From Halobacteriaceae archaeon Tc-Br11_E2g27 (GTDB lineage Archaea > Halobacteriota > Halobacteria > Halobacteriales > Haloarculaceae), in contig LKNH01000012.1 in NCBI GenBank assembly GCA_001564135.1, positions 1 to 19,244 on the forward strand: DNA of 19,244 bases, read 5' to 3'. The position numbers were made by a program, and so were the translations under genes. Under the pieces are notes generated by a model, which saw only the letters and a program-made list of their open reading frames with translations, made no database searches and was not told the DNA's origin. This document shows positions 4,523 to 13,210 of the stretch, piece by piece. Numbering within the stretch: position 1 is the first letter of the stretch; each line of letters starts with the position of its first letter.

Positions 4523-7453
4523 TTACCGCGACCGCGGACCAAAGACCGCTTCGAAGAAGTTCTGTTGTGCGGCTCGGATATGGTTCGAGAAGGTTGGTTG
4601 TGAAATGTCGAGGATTTCGGCAATCTCTGCACCGGTACGACTCCTGTCTCGGTCGAAGTAGCCGCTGTAATATGCCGTTCGCAAGATAGTCTGTTGGCGT
4701 TCGGTAAGCGAGTCAGTGAGTGTCGCCTGTTTGGTCTTTACAGCAGTGGTCTCACTGTGGCGTTTTGCTTTGAGGGATACTCGCTCGAAAATGTCCTCTA
4801 CGGTGGCGGTTACGTTCCGGACACGGTGGTCTCCGTCAACGTTGATTGTGAGTGTTCCTGTGTTGCCGTCGAGGGTCAGCGAGTCAAGTTCTGCACCAAG
4901 GGTTCCCACTCCGGTGAGAACTCGGTCATCGATGACGAGCAGTTCCACGGTTTGCTGGTTCAGCCGGTCAATCCGTTCGATGCCGGGAATCGGTTCACCA
5001 GCATCGACGAGTGCATTGGCATCGTCAACCCGACAGTGTATCAGCCACGCGTTCGGCTGTCTTTGGAGGAGGTTTTCAATCACAACATCGCCGGTCATTT
5101 GGGTAGCGAGCGTGGCAAGTGGGCTTCCCTCGTGTAGTTCGACCTCGAATGTGAGTTCGACGACCGTCTCACCTCGGATGGTCTCGTACCGTTCTCGGAG
5201 GTTGAACAGATAGCTTGTCACTGTCGCGAGGTCCGTAAGGAGCGCAGCGATTTCCCCGTCGAACTCGTCGGTCTCTGTTGCATAGACCGTGAGCGCCCCA
5301 TGGAAGATATCTCCGTGTTCCAGCGGAATGGAAAGTGCGGAACGCAGGTTGTGCGCCAGCGCGCCGGCGCGCCATGATTCGTGTTGCAGTCGTTCAGGAA
5401 TTTTGGAGGCAGAAATTAGTTCTTTAGTTCGCACGCAACGCGCACTGGGGGTCGGTGCGTCCAGGTCTCGTGGGTGCTTTTCGAGAAACTCGGCCGGGAG
5501 TCCTGCCTGTGCGATGGGAGCGAGCTCGTTACCGTTGGGTTTCCCGACCCACGCACCAGCAAATCCGTCGATGGTGACGAGCGTCTCACAGATGGTTCGG
5601 TAGGTTTCCTCGCGGGAGTTCGTTTCGGTAATCGCCGAAAACAGCGAGCAGATAGTTCTATGTAACTGGGTGAGTTGTTCGAGTCGTTCAGCACGGTGTT
5701 GCAGGCGCTCACTTTGACGGGTTCGCTGTGCCATTTCTTCGACCCGGTCGAGGGTGACGCCTGCCATTGCCGAAAGGAGGTTACCGAACTCGGTTGTCTG
5801 CTCATCTGTTACCGTCTCACAGCAGAGACAGAGTCCGTGCCCGCCGAGTGGAAACACAGCGACGGTCTCAGATGGTGGTCCGGTTTCCGGACAGGGTGTT
5901 GGGAGGCTGCTGGCGTCGACGGTCGTCCGCTCACTCGCGACAAACACATCCCATAGCGGATGTTCGCCGGGGCCGATTGTGTGAGCATCTTCAGACGGTG
6001 GTGAGGGAACGAGCGCCTCTTGGTCGCTGTCATAGCGGTAGGTCACAGCCCACTCAGTCTCGAAGAGGTCACGCGCGGACGTCCGGACGGTCTCAAATAT
6101 CTGGGCTTTCGATTGGCTGGTGAGGAGTTCCTGTGCGGCCTCGTTGAGTTGCTCTCTCTTTTGCTCTCGCTGCTTCTGTTCGGTGATATCCACGAGGTAG
6201 CCAATATAATGGGTAATTCCCCCCTCGTCACGGACGAGCTTGGTGTAATCGAGGACCCAGCAGACACTCCCGTCGCTGGTGAGGAGACGATAGGGCTCAT
6301 GCTTGAACCGTGCTGTTTCGGAGTCGCTCGCCTGAGCGACTTCTTTGCCCACTCGCTCTCGGTCAGCAGGATGAATGAGCTCATTATACTCAATTGTGCC
6401 TGTCTGGAGTTCCTTGGGTGTGTATCCCAGCAACTTCGTGACGTTCGAGGAGACGTACTCGACTGGCCAACCGGGTTCGTTACGCCAGCGAAAGACGACG
6501 GCTGATCCGTCAGCGAACATATCTCGCTCCTCTCGGAGGAGTTGCTCAGCGGCTTTGCGGTCGTCGACTTGTCTGGTGATACCTGCAGCGCGTATTGCTC
6601 GCCCTTCACTGTCGCGTTCGATTACCTCGCCGGTATCCTCTTGCCAGACCCACTTGTCGTCGCGTGTTGACACTCGGTACTCCGCACGCCAGGTATCCTG
6701 ACCGCCGGGTTTGAACCGGCTTTCGATAATCGATTCGACAGTTGACAAATCATCCGGATGGACCGACGCTAACCAGTCATCGGGGTTGACGATTCCGTCC
6801 GTATGCTCAACATCGACTGTTGCAATCCAGTAGTCGTTTCCCCAGAGCCGGTTGGCTTCGATATCCCATTCCCAGCATGCGAGTTCGGCTCGCTGGAGGA
6901 TACCTTGGAGTTGTTCTGAGGTCATGTCGATGGGAAGATTCTCCGAGTGCTCTTCCTGATTTGTGGTAACTGGTTCAGGGTTGGTGTTAGAGGCGTTCCT
7001 GCTCTCCTGTTCGGTTTCTGGGGCTTGTATCACACCATGAAAGGGATACTCGTATTCTTCGCTTTCCTGGTCTGTGCCATCACTGACTGCGGGTTGTGAC
7101 CCGTCGCTGGCTGGAGCAGAGTCCATCCCACTCTCGGTACTTTTGGGTTCGCCGCGAATACGGAGCGGTTGCTGGTTCCCCTCAGATTGGTCGATGGTGA
7201 GACGGTAGTCGAAAGCGGCAGCAGTCTGGAGCGCTGACGCGAGGTCGACGCGGTCCTCGGGGTCCACGCGTTCGAACAAGGAATCACGTGAGAGCGACTG
7301 GGTATCGACGCTGAGGATTGCTTGGCTTTCCTCATCAAGATGAACCAACTGACTTTCGGGGTCGTATTCCCAACCCCCAAGCGAGAACAGTTGGCGTGCG
7401 TGGTGACCCAGCAACGCGTCATTGTTACGAGGCTGACCCGCCTGATAATTCAT
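4523..7453 (-). CDS. PAS/GAF sensor with HTH_10 (bacterio-opsin activator-like) regulator
   Basis: This 976-aa soluble protein is a one-component sensor-regulator. In order: a PAS-like region (about 20-145) interrupted by a Ser/Asp/Glu-rich insert near 101-135; a PAS_3-type domain (about 188-305, ending GITRQVDDRKAAEQLL); a second PAS (about 315-430, VEYVSSNVTKLLGYTP ... GYLVDITEQKQREQ); two GAF domains (about 445-585 and 620-760); a BAT-type linker; and a C-terminal HTH_10 (LTDSLTERQQTILRTAYYSGYF ... AEILDISQPTFSNHIRAAQQNFFEAVF). This is the Bat (bacterio-opsin activator) architecture, which senses redox, light or small ligands and activates transcription. The frame opens 41 codons earlier, but the ATG at 7453 has a TATA box about 29 bp upstream and starts MNYQAGQ. 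Ligand and target genes are unknown. Confidence 0.88.
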   Translation of the reverse strand: MNYQAGQPRNNDALLGHHARQLFSLGGWEYDPESQLVHLDEESQAILSVDTQSLSRDSLFERVDPEDRVDLASALQTAAAFDYRLTIDQSEGNQQPLRIRGEPKSTESGMDSAPASDGSQPAVSDGTDQESEEYEYPFHGVIQAPETEQESRNASNTNPEPVTTNQEEHSENLPIDMTSEQLQGILQRAELACWEWDIEANRLWGNDYWIATVDVEHTDGIVNPDDWLASVHPDDLSTVESIIESRFKPGGQDTWRAEYRVSTRDDKWVWQEDTGEVIERDSEGRAIRAAGITRQVDDRKAAEQLLREERDMFADGSAVVFRWRNEPGWPVEYVSSNVTKLLGYTPKELQTGTIEYNELIHPADRERVGKEVAQASDSETARFKHEPYRLLTSDGSVCWVLDYTKLVRDEGGITHYIGYLVDITEQKQREQKREQLNEAAQELLTSQSKAQIFETVRTSARDLFETEWAVTYRYDSDQEALVPSPPSEDAHTIGPGEHPLWDVFVASERTTVDASSLPTPCPETGPPSETVAVFPLGGHGLCLCCETVTDEQTTEFGNLLSAMAGVTLDRVEEMAQRTRQSERLQHRAERLEQLTQLHRTICSLFSAITETNSREETYRTICETLVTIDGFAGAWVGKPNGNELAPIAQAGLPAEFLEKHPRDLDAPTPSARCVRTKELISASKIPERLQHESWRAGALAHNLRSALSIPLEHGDIFHGALTVYATETDEFDGEIAALLTDLATVTSYLFNLRERYETIRGETVVELTFEVELHEGSPLATLATQMTGDVVIENLLQRQPNAWLIHCRVDDANALVDAGEPIPGIERIDRLNQQTVELLVIDDRVLTGVGTLGAELDSLTLDGNTGTLTINVDGDHRVRNVTATVEDIFERVSLKAKRHSETTAVKTKQATLTDSLTERQQTILRTAYYSGYFDRDRSRTGAEIAEILDISQPTFSNHIRAAQQNFFEAVFGPRSR

Positions 7454-7477
7454 ATAGCCACACTTTGCACAAGCACT

Positions 7478-7489
7478 AATTATAATAGT
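7478..7489 (-). promoter_or_regulatory. TATA box of the PAS/GAF regulator
   Basis: CTATTATAATTA on the minus strand, centred about 29 bp before the ATG at 7453, argues for a leaderless transcript and for the internal start. The sequence is nearly symmetric, so it might also serve the plus strand. Confidence 0.6.
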
Positions 7490-7509
7490 ATCGGCTTTTA
7501 TGATTGAGT

Positions 7510-7735
7510 GATTCAACACTCCAATTGCGTGTACAGTCGGTTGTCCAGCCGACTTAGTTTCCCAAGCGAAGACCATTGGGAAACACTGTCTGACAGCACA
7601 ACAAGACGCCGTGGGAGAGATGGCACAAATCTATGCGCGCTTTGTTGTTCTGTACGATCAGGACCTTGTTGAGCTCGTGAACAGGCTGTTGCGTAAGAGA
7701 GTATCCAGAGCGACTTGCGGGGTTTTTTTTGCCAT
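7510..7735 (+). ncRNA. Candidate small RNA with two hairpins and oligo-T end
   Basis: Downstream of plus-strand TATA-like sequences (7479-7488 or CTTTTATGA near 7495) come two hairpins. GTCGGTTG/CAGCCGAC lies at 7536-7553 (one wobble pair, tight loop). GTTTCCCAA/TTGGGAAAC lies at 7557-7584 (9-bp perfect stem, 10-nt loop). A run of eight T at 7723-7730 would suit archaeal termination. A stop-free frame of 44 codons from the ATG at 7620 to 7754 also exists but resembles nothing I recognise. This is a candidate only. The stretch could instead be remnant DNA. Confidence 0.25.
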
Positions 7736-7765
7736 ACGTGGGTTAACTCTATGATCTGTACACGA

Positions 7766-7790
7766 AGCACTCTCATTCCGAGAGAGTGCT
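7766..7790. repeat. 9-bp perfect hairpin upstream of the TraB gene
   Basis: AGCACTCTC and GAGAGTGCT flank a 7-base loop. The hairpin lies about 75 bp before the TraB-family start, upstream of the likely promoter. It may be an operator or the end of an upstream transcript. Confidence 0.55.
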
Positions 7791-7863
7791 GGTACTGACG
7801 ATATTGATATTTCGAAGGACGACGACGAAACCCTTGTATGCGGTGGGTGGATAGGGCGCAACG

Positions 7864-9513
7864 ATGACTGACGAGTCGCCCGGTGACGCCAACACACCCA
7901 CAGCGGAGACGCCGGGCGACTCACACGCAGACGATGCTGACACCTTGCTCGACCCCGAAGCCGCCGAAAAGAAGGGTCAGCCAGCGAAAGCGGGCTCCGT
8001 AACGGTCGTTGGCACGGCACACGTTTCTCATGAGAGCGTCGAGGAGGTCGAAGAGACCATCGAGCGCGAACGGCCCGACGTTGTTGCCGTTGAACTCGAC
8101 GAGAGCCGGTACAAGCGGATGCAGGGTGAGACGCCCGATGACATCGACCCCGGCGATGTTATCTCCGGCAAGACGGTCTATCAGTTCCTCGCGTACTGGC
8201 TGCTTTCGTACGTTCAGGCACGACTCGGCGACGAGTTCGATATCGAACCGGGCGCGGATATGCGGGCCGCCATCGAATCGGCCAAACAACACGGTAGCGG
8301 TGTGGCGCTTGTCGACCGCGATATCCAGATGACCGTCCAGCGCCTCTGGGGCCGGATGCGCTTCCGTGAGAAGTTAAAGATTGTTGCGGCCTTATTGGTC
8401 GAAATGGCGGGCCCGTGGACGGCAGCCATGACGATTGGGTTCTCGGTCGGCTTTATTGGGGCTATCATCACCAGCGCGCTTGCCGGTCCAGTGTTCGTTC
8501 CGGCGGGTCTCGGTCCAACTATCGGAATCCCGCTCCTTGGTGGGTTCGTCGGCACGCTCCTTTCATTACTTGATGGGCTTCTCATCGCAACGACCTTTGC
8601 ACTCGTCATTGGGGTTCCCCTTGGTGCGTTGCTTGCACTCTCGACCCGTGGGATGGAAGAGCACGAACTCGATATGGACCGACTCACCGATGCGGATGTC
8701 GTGACGGCGATGATAGAGGAGTTCCGCCGGTTCTCTCCGGGCGGGGCCGAAGCCTTGATTGACGAACGAGACGCCTTTATTGCACACCGATTGGTTGCCT
8801 TGCGAGAGGCTGGCTACGATGTTGTCGCGGTTGTCGGTGCGGGACACCGCGCCGGTATTGAACATTATCTTGCTCATCCCGAAGAACTCCCGTCGCCGGA
8901 TTCACTGGTCGGAACCAGTTCCGGAAGCCGATTTACGTCGATACTCTACAAAGGGATTGGCTACCTCTTTACCGTCGGCTTTCTCGTCTTTTTCATCCTG
9001 CTCGCGCTTGCAGGCGTGCAAGGTGAGTTCCTGATTACGCTCTTCGTCGCGTGGTTCCTCGTGAACGGCATTATTGCGGCCGCACTGGCCCGACTCGCTG
9101 GCGCACACTGGACAAGCGCCGGTGTCGGCGGCTCAGTTGCGTGGCTGACGAGCGTGAATCCGCTGCTTGCACCGGGTTGGTTTGCGGGCTATGTTGAGTT
9201 GCGCTATACCCGTGTGAACGTCTCCGACATTGGCAAACTCAACGAGATGCTCAAAGACCAGGAGACTCCCTTGCTTCAGCTTGTCAAGCAGATGCGCGAT
9301 GACGTTCCGCTCTTTCGACTTATCCTCATCGTCGGGATGACCAACATTGGGAGTTTCATCGCGACCATCCTCTTTGCAACGGTACTGCTGCCGTATTTTG
9401 CAACGGATATCGGTGGTATCGGCGGGATGGGCGAGGAACTGCTCAACGGCGCACGCGAGGGTGCTCGACTCATTACTGACTTGCTTCCACTCCTGCTGGA
9501 GGGCTACCGATGA
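7864..9513 (+). CDS. TraB/PrgY-family membrane protein
   Basis: The 549-aa product has an acidic N-terminal tail of about 40 residues, then the TraB domain: VGTAHVSHESVEEVEETIERERPDVVAVELDESR (residues 49-82) with the conserved GTAH and ELD motifs, and VVAVVGAGHRAGIEHYL near 320. This fold is related to TIKI/EreA/GumN-type putative metalloproteases. Hydrophobic stretches occupy about 165-260 and the last 200 residues, so it is a multispanning membrane protein. Bacterial PrgY/TraB limits pheromone activity, and the archaeal role is unknown. Its stop overlaps the ATG of the next gene by four bases (ATGA), so it is probably co-translated with the M50-type protease. An ATG start follows a weak TATA-like CTTGTAT about 30 bp upstream. 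Confidence 0.9.
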   Translation: MTDESPGDANTPTAETPGDSHADDADTLLDPEAAEKKGQPAKAGSVTVVGTAHVSHESVEEVEETIERERPDVVAVELDESRYKRMQGETPDDIDPGDVISGKTVYQFLAYWLLSYVQARLGDEFDIEPGADMRAAIESAKQHGSGVALVDRDIQMTVQRLWGRMRFREKLKIVAALLVEMAGPWTAAMTIGFSVGFIGAIITSALAGPVFVPAGLGPTIGIPLLGGFVGTLLSLLDGLLIATTFALVIGVPLGALLALSTRGMEEHELDMDRLTDADVVTAMIEEFRRFSPGGAEALIDERDAFIAHRLVALREAGYDVVAVVGAGHRAGIEHYLAHPEELPSPDSLVGTSSGSRFTSILYKGIGYLFTVGFLVFFILLALAGVQGEFLITLFVAWFLVNGIIAAALARLAGAHWTSAGVGGSVAWLTSVNPLLAPGWFAGYVELRYTRVNVSDIGKLNEMLKDQETPLLQLVKQMRDDVPLFRLILIVGMTNIGSFIATILFATVLLPYFATDIGGIGGMGEELLNGAREGARLITDLLPLLLEGYR

Positions 9514-10145
9514 GCTACCAGTACTGGACCATTCGGGGCATTCAGTTTGACCAAACCGAACTCCGTGACCTGGCGCTTGCCTGGTTCGCGCTGGGGCTTG
9601 CGTTTACGCTGTTTCTGACCCCAATGGAGTTGATTCAGGCTGCACCGCTGTATGCTGACCACCTGCTCGAAGTGTTCGTGATGAGCATGCTCACCGTCGG
9701 AACTGGCTTTTTGCTTCACGAACTTGCACACAAAATCGTGGCCATCAAATTCGGACAGATTGCGGCTTTTCGTGCGGATTACGGCCTGCTCGGCATTGCA
9801 ATCGCCTCCGGACTGGCCGGCTTTCTCTTTGCTGCACCGGGGGCCGTTTACCATCGTGGCCGCATCACACAGCGACAGAATGGCCTCGTCGCGATTGCGG
9901 GACCGGTTACGAATCTCGTCCTTGCCGCGCTGTTTTTTGTCCCATTCCTGTTTCTCACTGGATTCCTCGGCGAAATTGCGCGGATGGGCGTCCTGATTAA
10001 TGTTTTCCTTGCGGCGTTCAACATGATTCCGTTTGGGCCACTTGACGGTCGGACGGTCCTTGACTGGAGTAAACCCGCCTTTGCGGCGACCTTCGGGGTT
10101 TCGGTCCTCTTGCTGGTCGGTTTCGTGCTGACGTTTGGATTCTGA
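9510..10145 (+). CDS. Site-2-protease-like (M50) membrane metalloprotease
   Basis: This 211-aa protein is almost entirely hydrophobic, with about five or six membrane segments. It has the zinc-binding HELAH (residues 70-74) in a transmembrane helix and the second family motif NMIPFGPLDG with its metal-ligand aspartate near residue 175, as in the minimal S2P proteases that cut substrates inside the membrane. No PDZ domain is present, so this is the short archaeal form. The ATG overlaps the TraB stop codon, and the two genes are likely one operon acting at the same membrane. Substrate unknown. Confidence 0.88.
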   Translation: MSYQYWTIRGIQFDQTELRDLALAWFALGLAFTLFLTPMELIQAAPLYADHLLEVFVMSMLTVGTGFLLHELAHKIVAIKFGQIAAFRADYGLLGIAIASGLAGFLFAAPGAVYHRGRITQRQNGLVAIAGPVTNLVLAALFFVPFLFLTGFLGEIARMGVLINVFLAAFNMIPFGPLDGRTVLDWSKPAFAATFGVSVLLLVGFVLTFGF

Positions 10146-10214
10146 ACGGACTCACTGAAGGTTCTGCGAGCGCGAGCGATGGGCTTTTGCCCGTGCCCGT
10201 CGGTTTCCCGGACA

Positions 10215-11210
10215 ATGACCGAGGAGACCGACCCCGATGACGGGGAGGGACTGACCTACGCTGAGACTGGGGTCGACATCGAAGCAAGCGAACAGGCGAC
10301 GGCCGCTCTCATCGGCGCGGTCGGCGAGTTCGAAGGCGACTACGCGGGACTGGTCGATATCGGTGACCAGTATCTCGCGCTGGCAACGGATGGTGTCGGA
10401 ACGAAACTGCTTGTTGCTGAGGCGATTGATGACTATTCGACCATCGGTATCGACTGCTTGGCGATGAACGTCAACGACCTCGTTGCACAGGGTGTCGAAC
10501 CCGTTGCGTTTGTCGATTATCTGGCCGTCGAAGAGCCGGATGATGAGACGGCAGAGAAAATCGGAGAGGGACTGCGCCGCGGTGCGGAGGAAGCCGAGGT
10601 CGCGCTTGTCGGCGGCGAAACGGCAGTCATGCCCGATGTGATTCGCGGCCTCGATATTGCCGGTGCGTGTGCCGGGCTAGCCCCGAAAGGTGCGCTCTTC
10701 CCGGGCGAGGCAGTCGTGGGTGACGTCCTCGTGGGCTGGCCAGCAAGCGGAGTTCATTCGAACGGGCTGACGCTGGCCCGTGAGGCAGCAACTCGCTCCC
10801 ACGAATACACCGACCCCTTCCCACCGAACCCTGACCGGACGATTGCCGAGGAACTGCTCGAACCGACGCAACTCTATACGAAGCTTTTGCCCTCGCTCCG
10901 TCGACACGAAGCACACGCAGCAGCACACATAACCGGCGGTGGCTGGACGAACCTGCTTCGGCTCGGTGACTTCCAGTACGAGATTACCGACCCGTTCGAA
11001 CCGCAACCTGTCTTCGAGTTCATTCAGGAGGAGGGCAACGTCTCCGACGAGGAGATGCACCGAACGTTCAATATGGGCACTGGATTCGTCGCTGCACTTT
11101 CCGAATCGGCTGCACAGGCAGTCATCGACGAGACTGATGGGGGACGCGTCATCGGGCACGTCGAGGAGGGCGAGCCGACTGTTTCGATTCGCGGGTTGGA
11201 ACTGTCCTGA
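10215..11210 (+). CDS. purM: Phosphoribosylformylglycinamidine cyclo-ligase (AIR synthetase)
   Basis: This 331-aa enzyme closes the imidazole ring (FGAM + ATP to AIR) in purine synthesis. Family motifs are in order: LTYAETGVDIEASEQA at the N-terminus, LATDGVGTKLLVAEAI, GIDCLAMNVNDLVAQGVEP, LVGGETAVMPD, GWPASGVHSNGLTLAR, AHITGGGWTNLLRL and TFNMGTGFVA. The length is normal. The frame extends 12 codons further upstream, but the ATG at 10215 (MTEETDPDDGEG) gives the usual short acidic haloarchaeal N-terminus. It lies 69 bp after the protease gene on the same strand and could be read from its own promoter in that gap. No other purine gene is adjacent. Confidence 0.96.
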   Translation: MTEETDPDDGEGLTYAETGVDIEASEQATAALIGAVGEFEGDYAGLVDIGDQYLALATDGVGTKLLVAEAIDDYSTIGIDCLAMNVNDLVAQGVEPVAFVDYLAVEEPDDETAEKIGEGLRRGAEEAEVALVGGETAVMPDVIRGLDIAGACAGLAPKGALFPGEAVVGDVLVGWPASGVHSNGLTLAREAATRSHEYTDPFPPNPDRTIAEELLEPTQLYTKLLPSLRRHEAHAAAHITGGGWTNLLRLGDFQYEITDPFEPQPVFEFIQEEGNVSDEEMHRTFNMGTGFVAALSESAAQAVIDETDGGRVIGHVEEGEPTVSIRGLELS

Positions 11211-11229
11211 GCGAACTCTACATCGGTCC

Positions 11230-11291
11230 TTGCTAGCAAATCTCGTGATACTTGCTAATTTATACTTGCAACCCTAATCGAGCGACAGGAG
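11230..11291 (+). promoter_or_regulatory. Promoter and RBS of the metallophosphatase gene
   Basis: TTTATA at 11259-11264 is a TATA box about 40 bp before the GTG start, and AGGAG at 11287-11291 is a good ribosome-binding site 9 bases before the GTG. The direct repeat ACTTGC (11250-11255 and 11264-11269) brackets the TATA box, and the 10-bp palindrome TTGCTAGCAA (11230-11239) lies upstream. Both could be regulator sites, though that is inferred. Confidence 0.5.
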
Positions 11292-11300
11292 TGACTCCCA

Positions 11301-12227
11301 GTGCTTGCTGACCACGACGCCGAGCCGGTTGCCCCGCCCGCACGCGATGGTGTTGCTGGACTTGATACCGATTCGCCACTTATTGTCAGCATTAGCGACA
11401 TTCACGGCTACCTCGGCGATGCACGGAGTGCGTTACTGGCGCTCACCGACCATCCCGAGTATCCACCGCTCGTCCGACCGGACGCAGCACGGCGGTTACA
11501 CTGGGCCGGCGGTGATGAGTATGTCCTCATATTCAACGGCGACCTCATTGACCGCGGAGCGCACAATGCAGAGGTCATTCAACTGGTTGAACGCCTCATC
11601 GAGCAGGCCCCACCGGGTCACGTTCGCGTCACGCTGGGTAATCACGAGATGGGTACGCTTTGCCCTGACCGATTCGCCTGGGACGGCTGGTACTCCGTCG
11701 AGAAAACCGACGACGAACGGAAGGCGTTCATGCAACAGATTCTTGACGGACACGTCGTTGCTGCCTACGAAGGACACAACGTGACGTTCGCCCACGCTGG
11801 CGCACCGGAGCCGTACACTGCGCATGAACGAAACGAGGAATGCGTCGAGGGAGTGCAGTCGCTTTTCGACGCGGTTGGCAGTTCTGAGGATGTCGATGCG
11901 CAGTATTCCTTGCTCGAAGAGTATCCGGAAGTGTTCGGCATCGGCGGACGGACCGGTCGCGGTCCGGGTGCGGGACTGTGCTGGCTCGATTTCGAATTCA
12001 TGCCAGAAACCGCCCCGCCACAGGTTGTCGGACACACACGACACGACGAACCAACACAGAAGGGACGGGTTGTCTGTCAGAACATCATTCGGAACAACCG
12101 ACGGCGCGACGGAGGCGAGGGCATCATTCTTGAAACGCCAGATGAACTACTGGCGCTCTGTCGAGATGCAAACGGTGAGGTACTCACTCACGAGTTCGAC
12201 GTCTCGAAGACGGGCGTTGAAAAATAA
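11301..12227 (+). CDS. PPP-family metallophosphatase (calcineurin-like)
   Basis: The 308-aa product carries the metallophosphoesterase signature blocks: SDIHGY (D33, H35), NGDLIDRG (80-86), LGNHEMGT (G113-N-H-E116), FAHAG in mid-protein and VVGHT near the C-terminus. These bind the two-metal centre. GDxxDRG and GNHE wording points to the PPP branch (serine/threonine phosphatases and symmetric diadenosine tetraphosphatases). The true substrate could be phosphoprotein or ApnA, which sequence alone does not settle. It starts at a GTG with an AGGAG site 9 bases ahead. It converges on the HTH-CBS regulator with only 9 bp between stops. Confidence 0.87.
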   Translation: MLADHDAEPVAPPARDGVAGLDTDSPLIVSISDIHGYLGDARSALLALTDHPEYPPLVRPDAARRLHWAGGDEYVLIFNGDLIDRGAHNAEVIQLVERLIEQAPPGHVRVTLGNHEMGTLCPDRFAWDGWYSVEKTDDERKAFMQQILDGHVVAAYEGHNVTFAHAGAPEPYTAHERNEECVEGVQSLFDAVGSSEDVDAQYSLLEEYPEVFGIGGRTGRGPGAGLCWLDFEFMPETAPPQVVGHTRHDEPTQKGRVVCQNIIRNNRRRDGGEGIILETPDELLALCRDANGEVLTHEFDVSKTGVEK

Positions 12228-12236
12228 AACGTAGCC

Positions 12237-12785
12237 TCAGGAAACGTGGCGGGCGATATCCGCTTCCGTAATAATGCCGATTGTCTCCCCGCCTTCCACG
12301 ACGAGTACGGCATCGTTGTGGTCGAGGGCGGCGTCGACGGCATCAATAGTCGTGTCAGGTTCGACGGTGCTGACGGCCTCGTGCATCACGTCAGCGACCG
12401 GAAACTCGCCGACGTTACCTTCGTCATCTGATTGCTGGCGGATTTCGGAGGTGCCGAGCAGTCCAAGCGGCGTCCCGTCACGAATCACCGGGACCTGCGA
12501 GTAACTTTTCTTGTCCATCAACTCCGTTGCCTCGCGGACGCTGGCGTCGGGTTCGACGCTCACGACCGGCGAGTGCATTAAGTCGCTCGCGCGGAGAAGC
12601 CCTCCCTCCGCTTCCTGCAAGGCGTTGACAATCCGCCGGAGAGTCGAGAGACGGGGGTCGACATCACCACCCTCGATGCGGGCGATGAGCGGCTGTGAAA
12701 CATCTGCGCGGTCAGCAAGGTCGCTCTGCGTGAGTTCGAGTTCGTTCCGTCGCTCACGCAAATCCTCTGGTGTCGGCAGTTCCAT
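12237..12785 (-). CDS. Xre-type HTH regulator with two CBS domains
   Basis: The 182-aa protein has an N-terminal helix-turn-helix of the Xre/Cro type (residues 6-55: LRERRNELELTQSDLADRADVSQPLIARIEGGDVDPRLSTLRRIVNAL). Two CBS motifs follow (about 65-120, ASDLMHSPVVSVEPDASVREATELM ... VPVIRDGTPLGLLG; and about 128-182, VADVMHEAVSTVEPDTTIDAVDAAL ... VVEGGETIGIITEADI). CBS pairs typically bind adenosine nucleotides, so this is probably an energy- or nucleotide-sensing regulator, conserved in archaea. The frame opens nine codons earlier, but the ATG at 12785 gives the conserved MELPTPEDLRERR start. The gene lies 3' to 3' with the phosphatase. Targets unknown. Confidence 0.9.
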   Translation of the reverse strand: MELPTPEDLRERRNELELTQSDLADRADVSQPLIARIEGGDVDPRLSTLRRIVNALQEAEGGLLRASDLMHSPVVSVEPDASVREATELMDKKSYSQVPVIRDGTPLGLLGTSEIRQQSDDEGNVGEFPVADVMHEAVSTVEPDTTIDAVDAALDHNDAVLVVEGGETIGIITEADIARHVS

Positions 12786-12838
12786 ACGACCACATAACCG
12801 TAAGTAATACAAAAAACCACCGGCGCTTCCCAGTCGAC

Positions 12839-13210
12839 CTACCGTTCCTGTTCGGTGTCAGCTTCGCTGCCGTCGAGTTCGACGGTATCAACGATTTTCA
12901 GTGGGACATCCCGGAGCGCACCGCCGATGTCGCTTTTGGCGATTCGCTGGGCGTGCTCGACGCTTTCCGCGTTGAACACGTCCATTTCCAGCAATAGTCC
13001 GACGAGCGAGGTATCCGCAGCGATAAACGCGGAGTCAAAGGGCTCGCCACAGGCCGGACATTCGGTGAATCCAACTTCCACTTCGACGTAATCCATCTCT
13101 TTCTGGTTGAGCCGCTTTCCGGCTTCGCTGACAGCGACGCCGATTGCGTCGTCGATTTCCTCGACGTCGTGAACCAACCAGGCAGCTTCCAGTACGACGC
13201 GATAGTTCAT
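12839..13210 (-). CDS. DUF555 (UPF0212) family protein
   Basis: This 123-aa acidic protein starts MNYRVVLEAAWLVHDVEEIDDAIGVAVSEAGKRLN, typical of the archaeal DUF555 family, and has a single CPACGEPF motif that could bind metal with a partner chain. It ends in an acidic tail. The function of the family is unknown. The frame continues 24 codons upstream with non-family wording, so the ATG at 13210 is chosen. It lies 53 bp upstream of the CBS regulator on the same strand and may be co-transcribed with it. Confidence 0.85.
   Translation of the reverse strand: MNYRVVLEAAWLVHDVEEIDDAIGVAVSEAGKRLNQKEMDYVEVEVGFTECPACGEPFDSAFIAADTSLVGLLLEMDVFNAESVEHAQRIAKSDIGGALRDVPLKIVDTVELDGSEADTEQER

Noticed and set aside
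5350..5380. GC-rich palindrome (GGCGCGCC-type) inside the regulator gene
   Set aside because: It falls in coding sequence and is explained by Ala/Arg codons.
7454..7576. 41-codon upstream extension of the PAS/GAF regulator
   Set aside because: A TATA box at 7478-7489 lies inside the extension, and the sequence there does not resemble a PAS-domain protein.
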